8,232 nt of DNA from Chlamydiota bacterium (GCA_011065065.1 JAAKFL010000081.1:1-8232); one strand, 5' to 3'; counted from the first letter of the stretch, positions 1 to 7,253 are shown. Made by a program: numbers and translations. The notes: a model not told the origin generated them from the letters alone.

Positions 1-171
1 TTCTTCGTCATATCCTCTTACTAAATAGTATTCATCGTCAGTATCATACTCTTCGTCTTCATAGACAAGATATTCGTCTTCTTCTTCATAGCCTTGGGAC
101 TGGTTGATATAAGCTGTAGTCGCCATGCCAAAGGCCATTAATGTCATAAAACTGAAAGCTATTCTTTTCAT
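1..171 (-). CDS. Partial gene for a small exported, acidic, tyrosine-rich protein (hypothetical)
   Basis: The reading frame starts at an ATG on the minus strand (bases 169-171) and is still open at base 1, so only the first 57 residues are visible. A good ribosome site, AAGGAG, lies at 178-183, six bases before the ATG. The first 20 or so residues look like a Sec signal peptide: MKR, then a hydrophobic stretch (IAFSFMTLMAFGM), then a plausible cleavage site around ATTA-Y. The part after it is strikingly acidic and rich in Tyr (for example YEEEDEY and YEDEEYDTDDEYY), with almost no basic residues until VRGYDEE. The protein is therefore probably exported to the periplasm or cell surface. I do not recognise the family. 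It is transcribed away from rlmN and has its own promoter at 248-277. Function is unknown; a metal- or cation-binding role would be a guess from charge only. Confidence 0.78.
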   Translation of the reverse strand, partial: MKRIAFSFMTLMAFGMATTAYINQSQGYEEEDEYLVYEDEEYDTDDEYYLVRGYDEE

Positions 172-247
172 GTTTCTCTCCTTACAAATGAATTCTGTTA
201 TTTACCGTAATTGTGATCGATTTTAGAAATTTTCACAAGTGCATCTA

Positions 248-277
248 ATCTTAAGGACTTTAGCTACAAATTGTCAA
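248..277 (-). promoter_or_regulatory. Predicted sigma-70-type promoter for the acidic exported protein
   Basis: On the minus strand there is a perfect -35 box TTGACA (272-277), an 18-base spacer and a -10-like TAAGAT (248-253, four of six matches). Transcription would start near base 241, giving a leader of about 70 bases before the ATG at 171. The match was found by eye, so the start point is an inference. Confidence 0.5.
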
Positions 278-372
278 GCTTTCGATAAATAAAATTTTAA
301 TTATACGTTTTGAAATTTCTTCTTTATTGTTTATCTAAAAACGTTTATCATTTAACCAGTATCGAGGAATAT

Positions 373-1428
373 ATGATTGAATTTTATAAGGTTACGTCTC
401 AGGAATTAGAATTTTGGTTGAAGGCCGAAGGGGAGCCCCTTTTTCGGAAGAAACAGATTTTTGATTGGGTTTATCAAAGAAGTGTGACCGATTGGGATTT
501 GATGACGAATTTGAGCACAGAGTTGCGTCAAAAATTAAAATCGAATTTTCGATTGTCCACGATGGAGCTTGTTCGGGAGTCTGAGTCCGATGATGGGGAG
601 ACGACAAAGTTTCTTTGGAGGCTGAGAGAGGGGACTTATGTGGAGTCTGTTCTGATTCGCTCGGATAAGCGTCGGACGGTTTGCGTCTCGTCTCAGGTGG
701 GTTGTCCGGCTCGCTGTGCTTTTTGCGCTTCGGGTCAAAAGGGATTTGTGCGCAATCTTACCTCATTTGAAATAGTGGAGCAAATTATCCAGATCAATCA
801 GTATTTAGCAGAACAGGGCGAAAGAGTGACTCATGTTGTTTATATGGGAATGGGTGAGCCTCTGAAAAATTACAATGCGGTTGTGGCATCCATTCGTCAA
901 ATCAGTCATGAAGAGATGTTAAATTTATCCCAAAGGAGAATTACGGTTTCGACTGTAGGAATCATCGAGGGAATTCGACGTTTGACAAAAGAAAATATGC
1001 AGGTGAATTTGGTGTTCTCTCTCCATGCCCCTAACCAGCAGGTACGCAAAAAGATCATCCCGTATGCTCGAAAATACCCCTTGGATGAGATCATTGACGG
1101 GATTGAAGAGTATGCAAGGCACACAAAACGCAATGCGACTTATGAATACATTTTGATTGAAGGAATCAATGACGAGCTGAAACATGCAGATGAATTGTGT
1201 GAATTGCTGAAAGGGAAGCAATGTGCGGTCAATCTCATCCCTTATAACCCTGTTCCAGGAGTTAGGTTGAAACGCCCAAAAACGAAAGCGATTAAACATT
1301 TTATGTATATATTGAGAAAAAATCGCTTGACCGTCACTTGCCGTTATACAAAAGGTGATGATATTGCTGCCGCTTGTGGTCAGTTAGCTTTGCAGGAAGA
1401 AATTGAATGTGATCAGAAAGCCTCATGA
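373..1428 (+). CDS. rlmN: Dual-specificity 23S rRNA A2503 / tRNA A37 C2-methyltransferase RlmN
   Basis: This is a radical-SAM RNA methyltransferase that adds a methyl group to C2 of adenine 2503 in 23S rRNA and A37 in some tRNAs. The start at ATG 373 gives 351 residues, normal for the family, with GAGGA (364-368) just upstream. A longer frame from TTG 310 would add 21 residues with no ribosome site and is less likely. Using the 373 start, the Fe-S cluster motif CxxxCxxC is C111, C115 and C118 (GCPARCAFCASG). The resolving cysteine is C104 (TVCVSSQVG) and the methyl-carrying cysteine is C335 (GDDIAAACGQL). E91 matches the proposed general base, and the SAM-binding GEP motif is at 161-163. All catalytic residues are present. 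Its stop overlaps the uvrC start by four bases (ATGA), making it the first gene of an rlmN-uvrC-tyrS cluster. I could not fix a convincing promoter in the AT-rich spacer upstream. Confidence 0.95.
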   Translation: MIEFYKVTSQELEFWLKAEGEPLFRKKQIFDWVYQRSVTDWDLMTNLSTELRQKLKSNFRLSTMELVRESESDDGETTKFLWRLREGTYVESVLIRSDKRRTVCVSSQVGCPARCAFCASGQKGFVRNLTSFEIVEQIIQINQYLAEQGERVTHVVYMGMGEPLKNYNAVVASIRQISHEEMLNLSQRRITVSTVGIIEGIRRLTKENMQVNLVFSLHAPNQQVRKKIIPYARKYPLDEIIDGIEEYARHTKRNATYEYILIEGINDELKHADELCELLKGKQCAVNLIPYNPVPGVRLKRPKTKAIKHFMYILRKNRLTVTCRYTKGDDIAAACGQLALQEEIECDQKAS

Positions 1429-3257
1429 CATTTGATGTTTCGAAAATCAAGGGGTTTCCCAGGAGTCCTGGCGTTTATGTGATGAAGGATTCTCGGGGGA
1501 CTGTGCTTTACGTGGGGAAAGCAAATAATTTGCGTGATCGTGTCTCGCAATATTTTGCTCCTAGTGGAGATACTAGGCCCATGATTCCTCATTTAGTTGC
1601 TAAAGTGGTAGAGGTGGAGACCATTGTTGTCTCGTCGGAAAAAGAGGCGCTTCTTCTCGAAAACAATCTCATTAAGAAGTATAAACCTCGCTACAATGTT
1701 CTTCTCAAAGATGACAAAACATTTATTGCTTTGAAGGTGAATACTAAGCATGAGTGGCCGATGGTATCCATTGTGCGTTACCGCGGTAAGCCAAAGGCGG
1801 ACGGAGTCTATTTTGGCCCCTATACAAGTGCTTATGCTGCGCGAGAAACCTTGGATTTGCTACAACGTCTTTTTCCTCTCAGAGAATGCTCAGACCAGGA
1901 AATCGTTCGGCGAAGTCGCCCCTGCATTCTTTACGATATGAAACGATGCATCGCTCCTTGTGTGGGGAAATGTACGCGAGACGAGTATGATTGGCATTTG
2001 AAACGGCTGTTAAAATTCTTAAAAGGGCAAAGTCAAGATGTCCTGAAAGATATGGAAGCTGAAATGGAAAAGGCTTCTGATGCGCTTGAATATGAAAAGG
2101 CGAGCGAGATCCTGAAAAAGATTCAAAGCATTCGAAGAACGATTGAGAAGCAGCATGTGGATAAGCCGTTGGGTGTCGACACGGATGCGTTAGGGATTTT
2201 CCGGGAAGGGGGCGAGGTTGTTCTGGCCAAAATGACCTATCGGATGGGAACGTTGACTGGGGTCAAACACTACCATTTTTCCGATGTCGTTCAAGATGAC
2301 CGATCGTTGTTAACTAGCTTTCTTTTGCAGCATTATACGTCAGAATCGCAGTTGCCGCACGAGATTTTGTTGCCAATACCCAATCCTGATAAGGAAGAGC
2401 TCTCAGAACTTCTTTCTACCGATCGCTTACGAAAAGTTGCCGTGTTGGCTCCGCATCGCGGACACAAAAAATCGGTTGCGGAGATGGCGATTAGTAATGC
2501 CAAAGCGGCTTTTCATCGCGAAAAAGATGAAGATGCCATTTTAGAAAAAACGCTTTTAGAAATGCAGGAGAAACTGAAACTGAATCATTATCCTCGTAAA
2601 ATTGATTGCATTGATAATTCCAATTTATCGGCATCTGAACCGGTTTCAGCGGTCGTCGTTTTTACCGATGGGAAAAAAGACACGCAACATTATCGCAAGT
2701 ACAAAATTAAGGCTGCGAAACCGGGTGATGATTATGGAGCCATGTATGAAGTCTTGACAAGGCGCTATTCGAAAATGAAGGAAGAAAATTCTCTTCCAGA
2801 CTTATTGATTGTGGATGGAGGAAAGGGTCAACTGAATGTTGCCTTGCGTGTATTTAAGGATTTAAATATTATCTCTATCGATGTGATTTCGCTTGTCAAA
2901 GAAAAGGGAAGGCATGATAAGGGGCAAACTGCAGAGAAAGTCTTTCTCCCAGAGGTGAAAGATCCGATTTCCTTTGGCCGGACTTCGTCGGTTCTCTTTT
3001 TGCTCCAGAAAATACGAGATGAAGCGCATCGATTTGTCATCACCTTCCAAAGGACAAGTCGCAGTAAAAAGAGACTTTCCAGTGTTTTGGATAATATTCC
3101 GGGGATTGGCGATGCCAAGCGAAAAAGTTTACTGAAAACTCTCGGTAGCTTGAAGAGAATTAAGGAGGCCAGCATCGAGGAACTGCAAATCGTTCCCAAG
3201 ATTAGCAAAAAAGATGCTGGGGTTATCTATGAGTTTTTTAAAAGAAAGGATCACTAA
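1425..3257 (+). CDS. uvrC: Excinuclease ABC subunit C (UvrC)
   Basis: UvrC is the dual-incision nuclease of nucleotide excision repair. It joins UvrB at a lesion and cuts the strand 3' and then 5' of the damage. The 610-residue length is typical. In order the protein has: an N-terminal GIY-YIG nuclease (G16-V-Y, Y29-V-G, R39, E79); a cysteine cluster C155, C167, C175, C179 matching the positions of the reported UvrC iron-sulfur cluster; a UVR motif for UvrB contact at about 203-238; an RNase H-like 5' nuclease with D397, D464 (VDGGKGQL) and H535 (RDEAHRF); and C-terminal helix-hairpin-helix repeats at about 556-607 (NIPGIGDAKRK). The usual DISH motif reads DNSN here (397-400), although the catalytic Asp is kept. 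The ATG overlaps the rlmN stop by four bases and the TAA shares one base with the tyrS ATG, so translation is probably coupled to both neighbours. Confidence 0.97.
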   Translation: MTFDVSKIKGFPRSPGVYVMKDSRGTVLYVGKANNLRDRVSQYFAPSGDTRPMIPHLVAKVVEVETIVVSSEKEALLLENNLIKKYKPRYNVLLKDDKTFIALKVNTKHEWPMVSIVRYRGKPKADGVYFGPYTSAYAARETLDLLQRLFPLRECSDQEIVRRSRPCILYDMKRCIAPCVGKCTRDEYDWHLKRLLKFLKGQSQDVLKDMEAEMEKASDALEYEKASEILKKIQSIRRTIEKQHVDKPLGVDTDALGIFREGGEVVLAKMTYRMGTLTGVKHYHFSDVVQDDRSLLTSFLLQHYTSESQLPHEILLPIPNPDKEELSELLSTDRLRKVAVLAPHRGHKKSVAEMAISNAKAAFHREKDEDAILEKTLLEMQEKLKLNHYPRKIDCIDNSNLSASEPVSAVVVFTDGKKDTQHYRKYKIKAAKPGDDYGAMYEVLTRRYSKMKEENSLPDLLIVDGGKGQLNVALRVFKDLNIISIDVISLVKEKGRHDKGQTAEKVFLPEVKDPISFGRTSSVLFLLQKIRDEAHRFVITFQRTSRSKKRLSSVLDNIPGIGDAKRKSLLKTLGSLKRIKEASIEELQIVPKISKKDAGVIYEFFKRKDH

Positions 3258-4546
3258 TGCAGAACGTTATCGAACTCTTAAAAAGTCGGGGATTAATCGA
3301 AGCCATCACGCATGATGAATTAACGCATCTAGTGGAGACTCCTCAAAAAATCTATTGTGGATTTGATCCGACTTCCGATTCACTTCATTTGGGAAACCTG
3401 GTTCCTATTATTGTATTAGCCTGGTTTCAGCGTTGTGGACATACTCCTTATGCCATTGTCGGGGGAGCTACAGGAATGGTAGGAGATCCCTCAGGAAAAA
3501 TCCATGAGAGGCCACTTCTTGATGAAGAGACCGTCGCTCGGAATTTGAAAGGGATCCAGAAAAATCTGGAAACTGTTTTGTGTTTTGACGGCTCGCTGCC
3601 TATGCCCGTTATTCTGAACAATTATGATTGGTTTCAGGAATTCAATGTTTTGACTTTCTTGCGGGATGTTGGGAAGCAATTTCGCATGGGTCCGATGCTG
3701 GCAAAAGATGCTGTTCGGACTCGTTTGGAGTCTGAAGAGGGGATGAGCTTCTCTGAATTCAGTTATCAACTCCTACAAGGATATGATTTTTATCACCTCT
3801 ACACGGAGCATGGGATCACCATTCAATCGGGGGGATCGGATCAGTGGGGAAATATTACTGCGGGAATTGACATTACCCGACGGCTGGCATCAGCGACTGT
3901 CTATGGGGTCACATTCCCTCTTTTAACCCGAAGTGACGGGAAGAAATTTGGAAAAAGCGAGAAAGGGGCCATCTGGCTCTCTCCGGAAAAACTCTCATCC
4001 TATGAGTTTTACCAGTACCTCTATCGAATCCCTGATGCAGACGTCACTCGTTTGATGCGTATGCTGACTTTTATGGATATGGAAGAGATCTTGCAGATTG
4101 AAGCCCAGATGACATCTTCGGATTATGTCCCCAACACGGCACAAAAACGATTGGCTGAGGAAGTGACCCGAATGATTCACGGAGAAGAAGGATTGGTGAC
4201 AGCTTTGAAGGTCACACGTGGGGCTTCACCGGGGATGGAGACAAAATTGGACCGAGAGACACTCGAAGCCATTGCCAAGGATATGCCCAGTTATTCGGCT
4301 CGATCCGAAAAAATCATAGGTGCGAAGCTTGTCGATGTCGTGGCTGAGTTGGGAATCCGATCGAGTAAAGGAGAAGTCCGTCGATTGATTAAAAATGGCG
4401 GTGTTTATCTCAATAACAAGAAAATGACTGAAGAAGATCACGTGATTACACAGGAAGATCTCATCGACCAACAGTTACTTCTTCTAGCTTTAGGGAAGAA
4501 AAACAAAATACTCATACGAGTAGAAACGGATGATTTTCATGGGTAA
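3257..4546 (+). CDS. tyrS: Tyrosyl-tRNA synthetase (TyrRS)
   Basis: This cytoplasmic class I synthetase activates tyrosine with ATP and loads it on tRNA-Tyr. The 429 residues fit the long bacterial form. The HIGH-type motif is HLGN at 44-47 and the KMSKS-type loop is KFGKS at 230-234. Tyrosine-pocket residues are all visible: Y33, D37, D77, Y170, Q174, D177 and Q196 (GGSDQWGN). The C-terminal part from about residue 355 is an S4-like RNA-binding domain (SSKGEVRRLIKNGGVYLNN) that grips the tRNA. The start is fixed by AAGGA at 3246-3250, six bases before the ATG, and by the one-base TAATG overlap with the uvrC stop. It is the last gene of the rlmN-uvrC-tyrS cluster. No GC-rich terminator follows, only an A/T dyad near 4558-4580, so some read-through into the next gene is possible. 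Confidence 0.97.
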   Translation: MQNVIELLKSRGLIEAITHDELTHLVETPQKIYCGFDPTSDSLHLGNLVPIIVLAWFQRCGHTPYAIVGGATGMVGDPSGKIHERPLLDEETVARNLKGIQKNLETVLCFDGSLPMPVILNNYDWFQEFNVLTFLRDVGKQFRMGPMLAKDAVRTRLESEEGMSFSEFSYQLLQGYDFYHLYTEHGITIQSGGSDQWGNITAGIDITRRLASATVYGVTFPLLTRSDGKKFGKSEKGAIWLSPEKLSSYEFYQYLYRIPDADVTRLMRMLTFMDMEEILQIEAQMTSSDYVPNTAQKRLAEEVTRMIHGEEGLVTALKVTRGASPGMETKLDRETLEAIAKDMPSYSARSEKIIGAKLVDVVAELGIRSSKGEVRRLIKNGGVYLNNKKMTEEDHVITQEDLIDQQLLLLALGKKNKILIRVETDDFHG

Positions 4547-4581
4547 TGCCAGTGGATTATAAAAATTTTTTAAAAATATTC

Positions 4582-4609
4582 TTGAAACGAAATATAAATT
4601 CATTATTAT
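4582..4609 (+). promoter_or_regulatory. Predicted sigma-70-type promoter for the HU/IHF-family gene
   Basis: TTGAAA (4582-4587, five of six matches), a 16-base spacer and TATTAT (4604-4609, five of six) form a good promoter just after tyrS. Predicted transcription start is near 4616, giving a leader of about 147 bases. The leader would begin with a stem-loop. Confidence 0.55.
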
Positions 4610-4615
4610 GTGCAA

Positions 4616-4640
4616 ATTAGAGAGTTGAAGGCTTTCTAAT
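4616..4640 (+). promoter_or_regulatory. Stem-loop at the predicted 5' end of the HU/IHF-family mRNA
   Basis: ATTAGAGAG (4616-4624) pairs with CTTTCTAAT (4632-4640) over nine base pairs including one G-U, with a seven-base loop. No T-run follows, so it is not a terminator. Its left arm begins at the predicted transcription start, where such structures can protect a message from decay or affect its translation. That role is inferred. Confidence 0.4.
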
Positions 4641-4663
4641 CAAGCAGGAAGTTTGTGGTTGGA

Positions 4664-4744
4664 ATGAACGGAAGGCAAAAGAAAGACTTGCTTGAAAATG
4701 AGTTAGATATGACAATGTCTGTAAACAATAAAAGTGATGTTTAA
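4664..4744 (+). CDS. Possible 26-codon leader ORF upstream of the HU/IHF-family gene
   Basis: An ATG at 4664 opens a 26-codon frame that begins MNGRQKKDLLENELDM and ends with TAA at 4742-4744. This is 18 bases before the ATG of the next gene and just ahead of that gene's AGGAG. The only upstream purine-rich run is AGGAA at 4646-4650, 13 bases away, which is a poor ribosome site. The peptide is charged and not hydrophobic. Nothing identifies a function and it may be chance, but its place inside the leader makes it a candidate regulatory upstream ORF. Confidence 0.2.
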   Translation: MNGRQKKDLLENELDMTMSVNNKSDV

Positions 4745-4762
4745 ACTAGGAGTTTCTTGAAC

Positions 4763-5083
4763 ATGGCAATTTTGACTAAGAAAAAAACTATGACCAAGAA
4801 AAAGCTCATTAACACGATCTCCCAGGAAAGGAAGATGCATCCGAACGATGTTCGTGCGGTGATTCAATCTTTTCTGGACAAGATGACCAGCTGTTTATCA
4901 GAAGGTGATCGTCTCGAGTTTCGTGATTTTGGGGTTTTTGAAGTTGTGGAGCGTAAAAAGAAAATTGGTAGAAATCCGAAGAAACCGGATGAGCCAATTG
5001 TAATTCCAGCCCGTTATGCGGTAAAATTTACGCCTGGAAAGAAGATGAAGAAGTTGATCGAAAGACCCATTCCTAACTATTAA
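4763..5083 (+). CDS. HU/IHF-family DNA-binding (nucleoid) protein
   Basis: A small basic protein of the bacterial histone-like HU/IHF family, which binds DNA as a dimer and bends it. The ATG at 4763 gives 106 residues, with AGGAG at 4748-4752. An in-frame TTG at 4757 lies only four bases after that site, and an in-frame ATG at 4790 would shorten the protein by nine residues. I chose 4763 as the best compromise. The family core is clear: TKKKLINTIS at 11-20, the helical dimer body to about residue 46, FRDFGVFEV at 53-61, and the DNA-gripping beta arm with GRNP at 69-72, whose proline inserts between base pairs. The arm ends in PARYAVKFTPGKKMKKLI at 82-99. The extra N-terminal MAILTKKKTM is lysine-rich. 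From memory it resembles chlamydial CT267, variously named himD, ihfA or hup. HU and IHF subunits cannot be told apart safely here, so no symbol is given. Confidence 0.92.
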   Translation: MAILTKKKTMTKKKLINTISQERKMHPNDVRAVIQSFLDKMTSCLSEGDRLEFRDFGVFEVVERKKKIGRNPKKPDEPIVIPARYAVKFTPGKKMKKLIERPIPNY

Positions 5084-5114
5084 GAGTGAATTGGAGATCC
5101 TTCTGTCGAGTGAG

Positions 5115-5148
5115 TGCTGGAGTTTTACATGACTTCAGCATTTTTTTT
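5115..5148 (+). terminator. Rho-independent terminator of the HU/IHF-family gene
   Basis: TGCTGGAGT (5115-5123) and ACTTCAGCA (5132-5140) form a nine-pair stem with one G-U, an eight-base loop and then eight Ts (5141-5148). It lies 31 bases after the stop codon. This is a textbook terminator for the rightward gene. It has no T-run for leftward transcripts from glgX. Confidence 0.88.
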
Positions 5149-5151
5149 AAC

Positions 5152-5235
5152 GCAAAGAGGCAAAGACACGAAGACGCAAAGATTCGTGCTTCAATTGCAG
5201 CCAATCTTTGCGTCTTCGTGACTTTGCTCCTTTGC
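5152..5235. repeat. Inverted repeat of GCAAAG-type units between convergent genes
   Basis: The left arm (5152-5184) and right arm (5203-5235) are 33 bases each and match as inverted copies at 30 of 33 positions, including an unbroken 18-base block (5167-5184 with 5203-5220). The 18-base loop is itself nearly palindromic around CAATTG. The arms are built from short GCAAAGA / ACGAAGAC units. This type of sequence recurs as an intergenic repeat in many bacteria, as far as I recall. It fills the space between the HU/IHF terminator and the glgX stop, and as RNA would fold into a long hairpin on either strand. It could limit read-through between the convergent genes, though there is no adjoining T-run for the glgX direction. 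Confidence 0.85.
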
Positions 5236-5244
5236 TTTAAAAAT

Positions 5245-7233
5245 TTATAAGGTCGGTTGGGCATTCAGCACGATGGCCGAATAGGGCTGAATGATGAGAG
5301 GCTCTGATAGGGTTTCGTTTGGTGAATCTTGCGTGCTGTCCACGAGAGTGCACCATCTTCTATTTTGTGGAGGGGTGGGGAGAATGATCTCCTTTTTCAG
5401 GTGGGAGGCATTGAAGGCGATATAAAAATCTTCTTCATTTTCGTGATCTTTCAGAGTTAGGGCGATGATTCGATCGTCTTCTTCCCAATTTCCATGCCAT
5501 TCAATGTCCTGGGGACTTAAAAAATGGGCTTGTCGGAAGAGTTTATTCTCTTTTCGAAGAGATATAAGGGTCTTGAGGAATTGAAGAAGTGGATGCGAGG
5601 TCTCGATTTTGTCCCAATTGAACCAGCTGAGCTCGTTATCCTGACACCAGGCATTGTTATTGCCTTTTTGGGTGTGACGGATCTCATCTCCCATTCTCCA
5701 TAAGGGAACCCCTTGAGAGAGGAATAGGGCCGTCATGAAATTTTTGATTTGATGGTTGCGGAGGTTTTGGATTTCGATGTCGTCGGTTTCGCCTTCGGCT
5801 CCACAATTCCAGCTATCGTGACAATTTGTCCCGTCGTGATTGTTCTCAGCATTCCCTTCGTTATGTTTTTCTTGATAGGAAACGAGGTCGTTAAGAGAGA
5901 ATCCATCGTGACAAGTGATCATATTGATACTGTGATAGGGTTTGCGACCCGCATGATAAAGATCCTCCGATCCACAAAAACGGGTGGCAAAAGCTCCTTT
6001 TGTGAACTCCGTTCCCTTAATAAATTTACGAACATCATCGCGGAATTTCCCATTCCACTCGGCCCAGCGCCCTTCATGGGCAGGAAAGTTGCCCACATGA
6101 TAAAGCCCTGCCGCGTCCCATGGCTCTGCAATCAATTTTGTATCGGCAAGAATAGGGTCTGCATTGATGGCACGGATGAGCGGAGGATTTTCCATCGGGG
6201 ATCCGTCAGTGTCTCGTGTCATGATCGAAGCCAGATCGAATCGAAACCCGTCAACGTGAAATTCGCTGACCCAGTTTCTTAGTGCGGATAAAATAAGGTC
6301 GATGGAAAGAGGATGGTTACAGTTAAATGTGTTTCCACAACCTGAGAAATTGAGATCATGGTTTTCTGAGTCGAGTAGATAATATGTGTTGCGATCGAGA
6401 AATCGGGTCGGGTGAGATTGGATATCTGTGTGATTGAACACCACATCCAGAATCACTTCGATTCCATGACGATGGCACTCCCTCACCATTAGTTTCAATT
6501 CTTCGGCCGCAGCACCGGGGTTGCCCGAAGAGGCAAAGCGATTCATTGGGGCAAAGAAGCTGGTTGGGGAGTATCCCCAATAATTAAGGAGTTTTTGTTT
6601 TGTGAGAACGGAGGATTCACACTTTGTCAATTCGTTGAATTCTTGGATAGGAAGAAGTTCTATCGCGTTAAAACCCAGCTCTTTTAAGTAAGGAATTTTT
6701 TGAATGAAACCCAAATATGTCCCAGGATGATCCACATGGGACGAGGGGTCATATGTAAATCCTTTAATATGAAGTTCGTAAATTATGAGATCTCGCAGGG
6801 AAAGATGGGGAGACTGGATATTTTCCCAATCGAATGTGGTTGAGCGGTTTACGAGACTTAAGGGGGAGTAGTATCGGCTTTGTCCCGAATGGGTGTGATT
6901 TGGTTGTCCCCATGCATTTCCACTCCAAAGCTCTGGACTATAAGGGTCTGTGATCAAGGGACCTCCGTCAATACGGTAGGCATAGAGAACGAACTTTGGG
7001 AGGTTGTCGACTTGGATGTGCCAGGCATGACCGGTTCGGTTTTGGATGGGATCGAGGGAAATATCGGCAATTTGTTCAGCAATTTTTTGAGATTTTTTGT
7101 ATTCGAAGAGAATTAATCTAACTGATTTAGCGTTTGGGGAATAGAGGCAAAAATTGACCTCAGATCCCAAGATTATCGGACCAAATCTGTTGGGTTGACC
7201 GTTTTCTAGTTTGAATGCGCTTGAAATAGGCAT
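5245..7233 (-). CDS. glgX: Glycogen debranching enzyme (isoamylase-type GlgX)
   Basis: This GH13 alpha-1,6-glucosidase removes short branch stubs from glycogen during its breakdown. The 662 residues are close to chlamydial GlgX (about 666, from memory). An N-terminal CBM48-like beta domain spans about 10-105, followed by the catalytic barrel with all four conserved regions. These are DVVFNH at 263-268, GFRFDLA at 329-335 with nucleophile D333, IAEPWD at 368-373 with acid/base E370, and CHDGFS at 441-446 with D443. A C-terminal beta domain begins around 585. No signal peptide is seen. The ATG at 7231-7233 has no clear AGGAG upstream, only an A-rich TAGAAAAAT, so initiation may be weak or SD-independent. 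It is convergent with the HU/IHF-family gene and divergent from slc1. A glgX-slc1 pairing also occurs in C. trachomatis (CT042-CT043), to my recollection. Its promoter must lie in the AT-rich spacer, but I see no strong one. Confidence 0.95.
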   Translation of the reverse strand: MPISSAFKLENGQPNRFGPIILGSEVNFCLYSPNAKSVRLILFEYKKSQKIAEQIADISLDPIQNRTGHAWHIQVDNLPKFVLYAYRIDGGPLITDPYSPELWSGNAWGQPNHTHSGQSRYYSPLSLVNRSTTFDWENIQSPHLSLRDLIIYELHIKGFTYDPSSHVDHPGTYLGFIQKIPYLKELGFNAIELLPIQEFNELTKCESSVLTKQKLLNYWGYSPTSFFAPMNRFASSGNPGAAAEELKLMVRECHRHGIEVILDVVFNHTDIQSHPTRFLDRNTYYLLDSENHDLNFSGCGNTFNCNHPLSIDLILSALRNWVSEFHVDGFRFDLASIMTRDTDGSPMENPPLIRAINADPILADTKLIAEPWDAAGLYHVGNFPAHEGRWAEWNGKFRDDVRKFIKGTEFTKGAFATRFCGSEDLYHAGRKPYHSINMITCHDGFSLNDLVSYQEKHNEGNAENNHDGTNCHDSWNCGAEGETDDIEIQNLRNHQIKNFMTALFLSQGVPLWRMGDEIRHTQKGNNNAWCQDNELSWFNWDKIETSHPLLQFLKTLISLRKENKLFRQAHFLSPQDIEWHGNWEEDDRIIALTLKDHENEEDFYIAFNASHLKKEIILPTPPQNRRWCTLVDSTQDSPNETLSEPLIIQPYSAIVLNAQPTL

Positions 7234-7253
7234 ATTTTTCTAGATATAACCAT

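Noticed and set aside
211..238. A CRP-like TGTGA/TCACA site
   Set aside because: The half-sites are about 18 bases apart instead of six, so this is not a CRP-type operator. It is kept only as a low-interest leader dyad.
310..372. An N-terminal extension of RlmN from TTG 310
   Set aside because: The added 21 residues have no ribosome site and are not family-like, whereas ATG 373 has GAGGA directly upstream and gives a normal-length protein.
925..1299. A 124-residue open frame on the minus strand inside rlmN
   Set aside because: It overlaps well-conserved radical-SAM coding sequence and has no family features.
2828..3208. A 126-residue open frame on the minus strand inside uvrC
   Set aside because: It is antisense to the conserved nuclease and helix-hairpin-helix regions and shows no recognisable motif.
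4555..4582. A terminator after tyrS
   Set aside because: There is only an A/T palindrome with no GC stem, which is too weak to call a terminator.
5152..5235. A CRISPR array or insertion-sequence end
   Set aside because: There are only two inverted arms with one loop, no regularly spaced direct repeats, and no transposase frame nearby.
5749..6282. A 177-residue open frame on the plus strand inside glgX
   Set aside because: It lies wholly antisense to a gene with all catalytic motifs intact, has no recognisable domain, and reads like a shadow of glgX codon structure.
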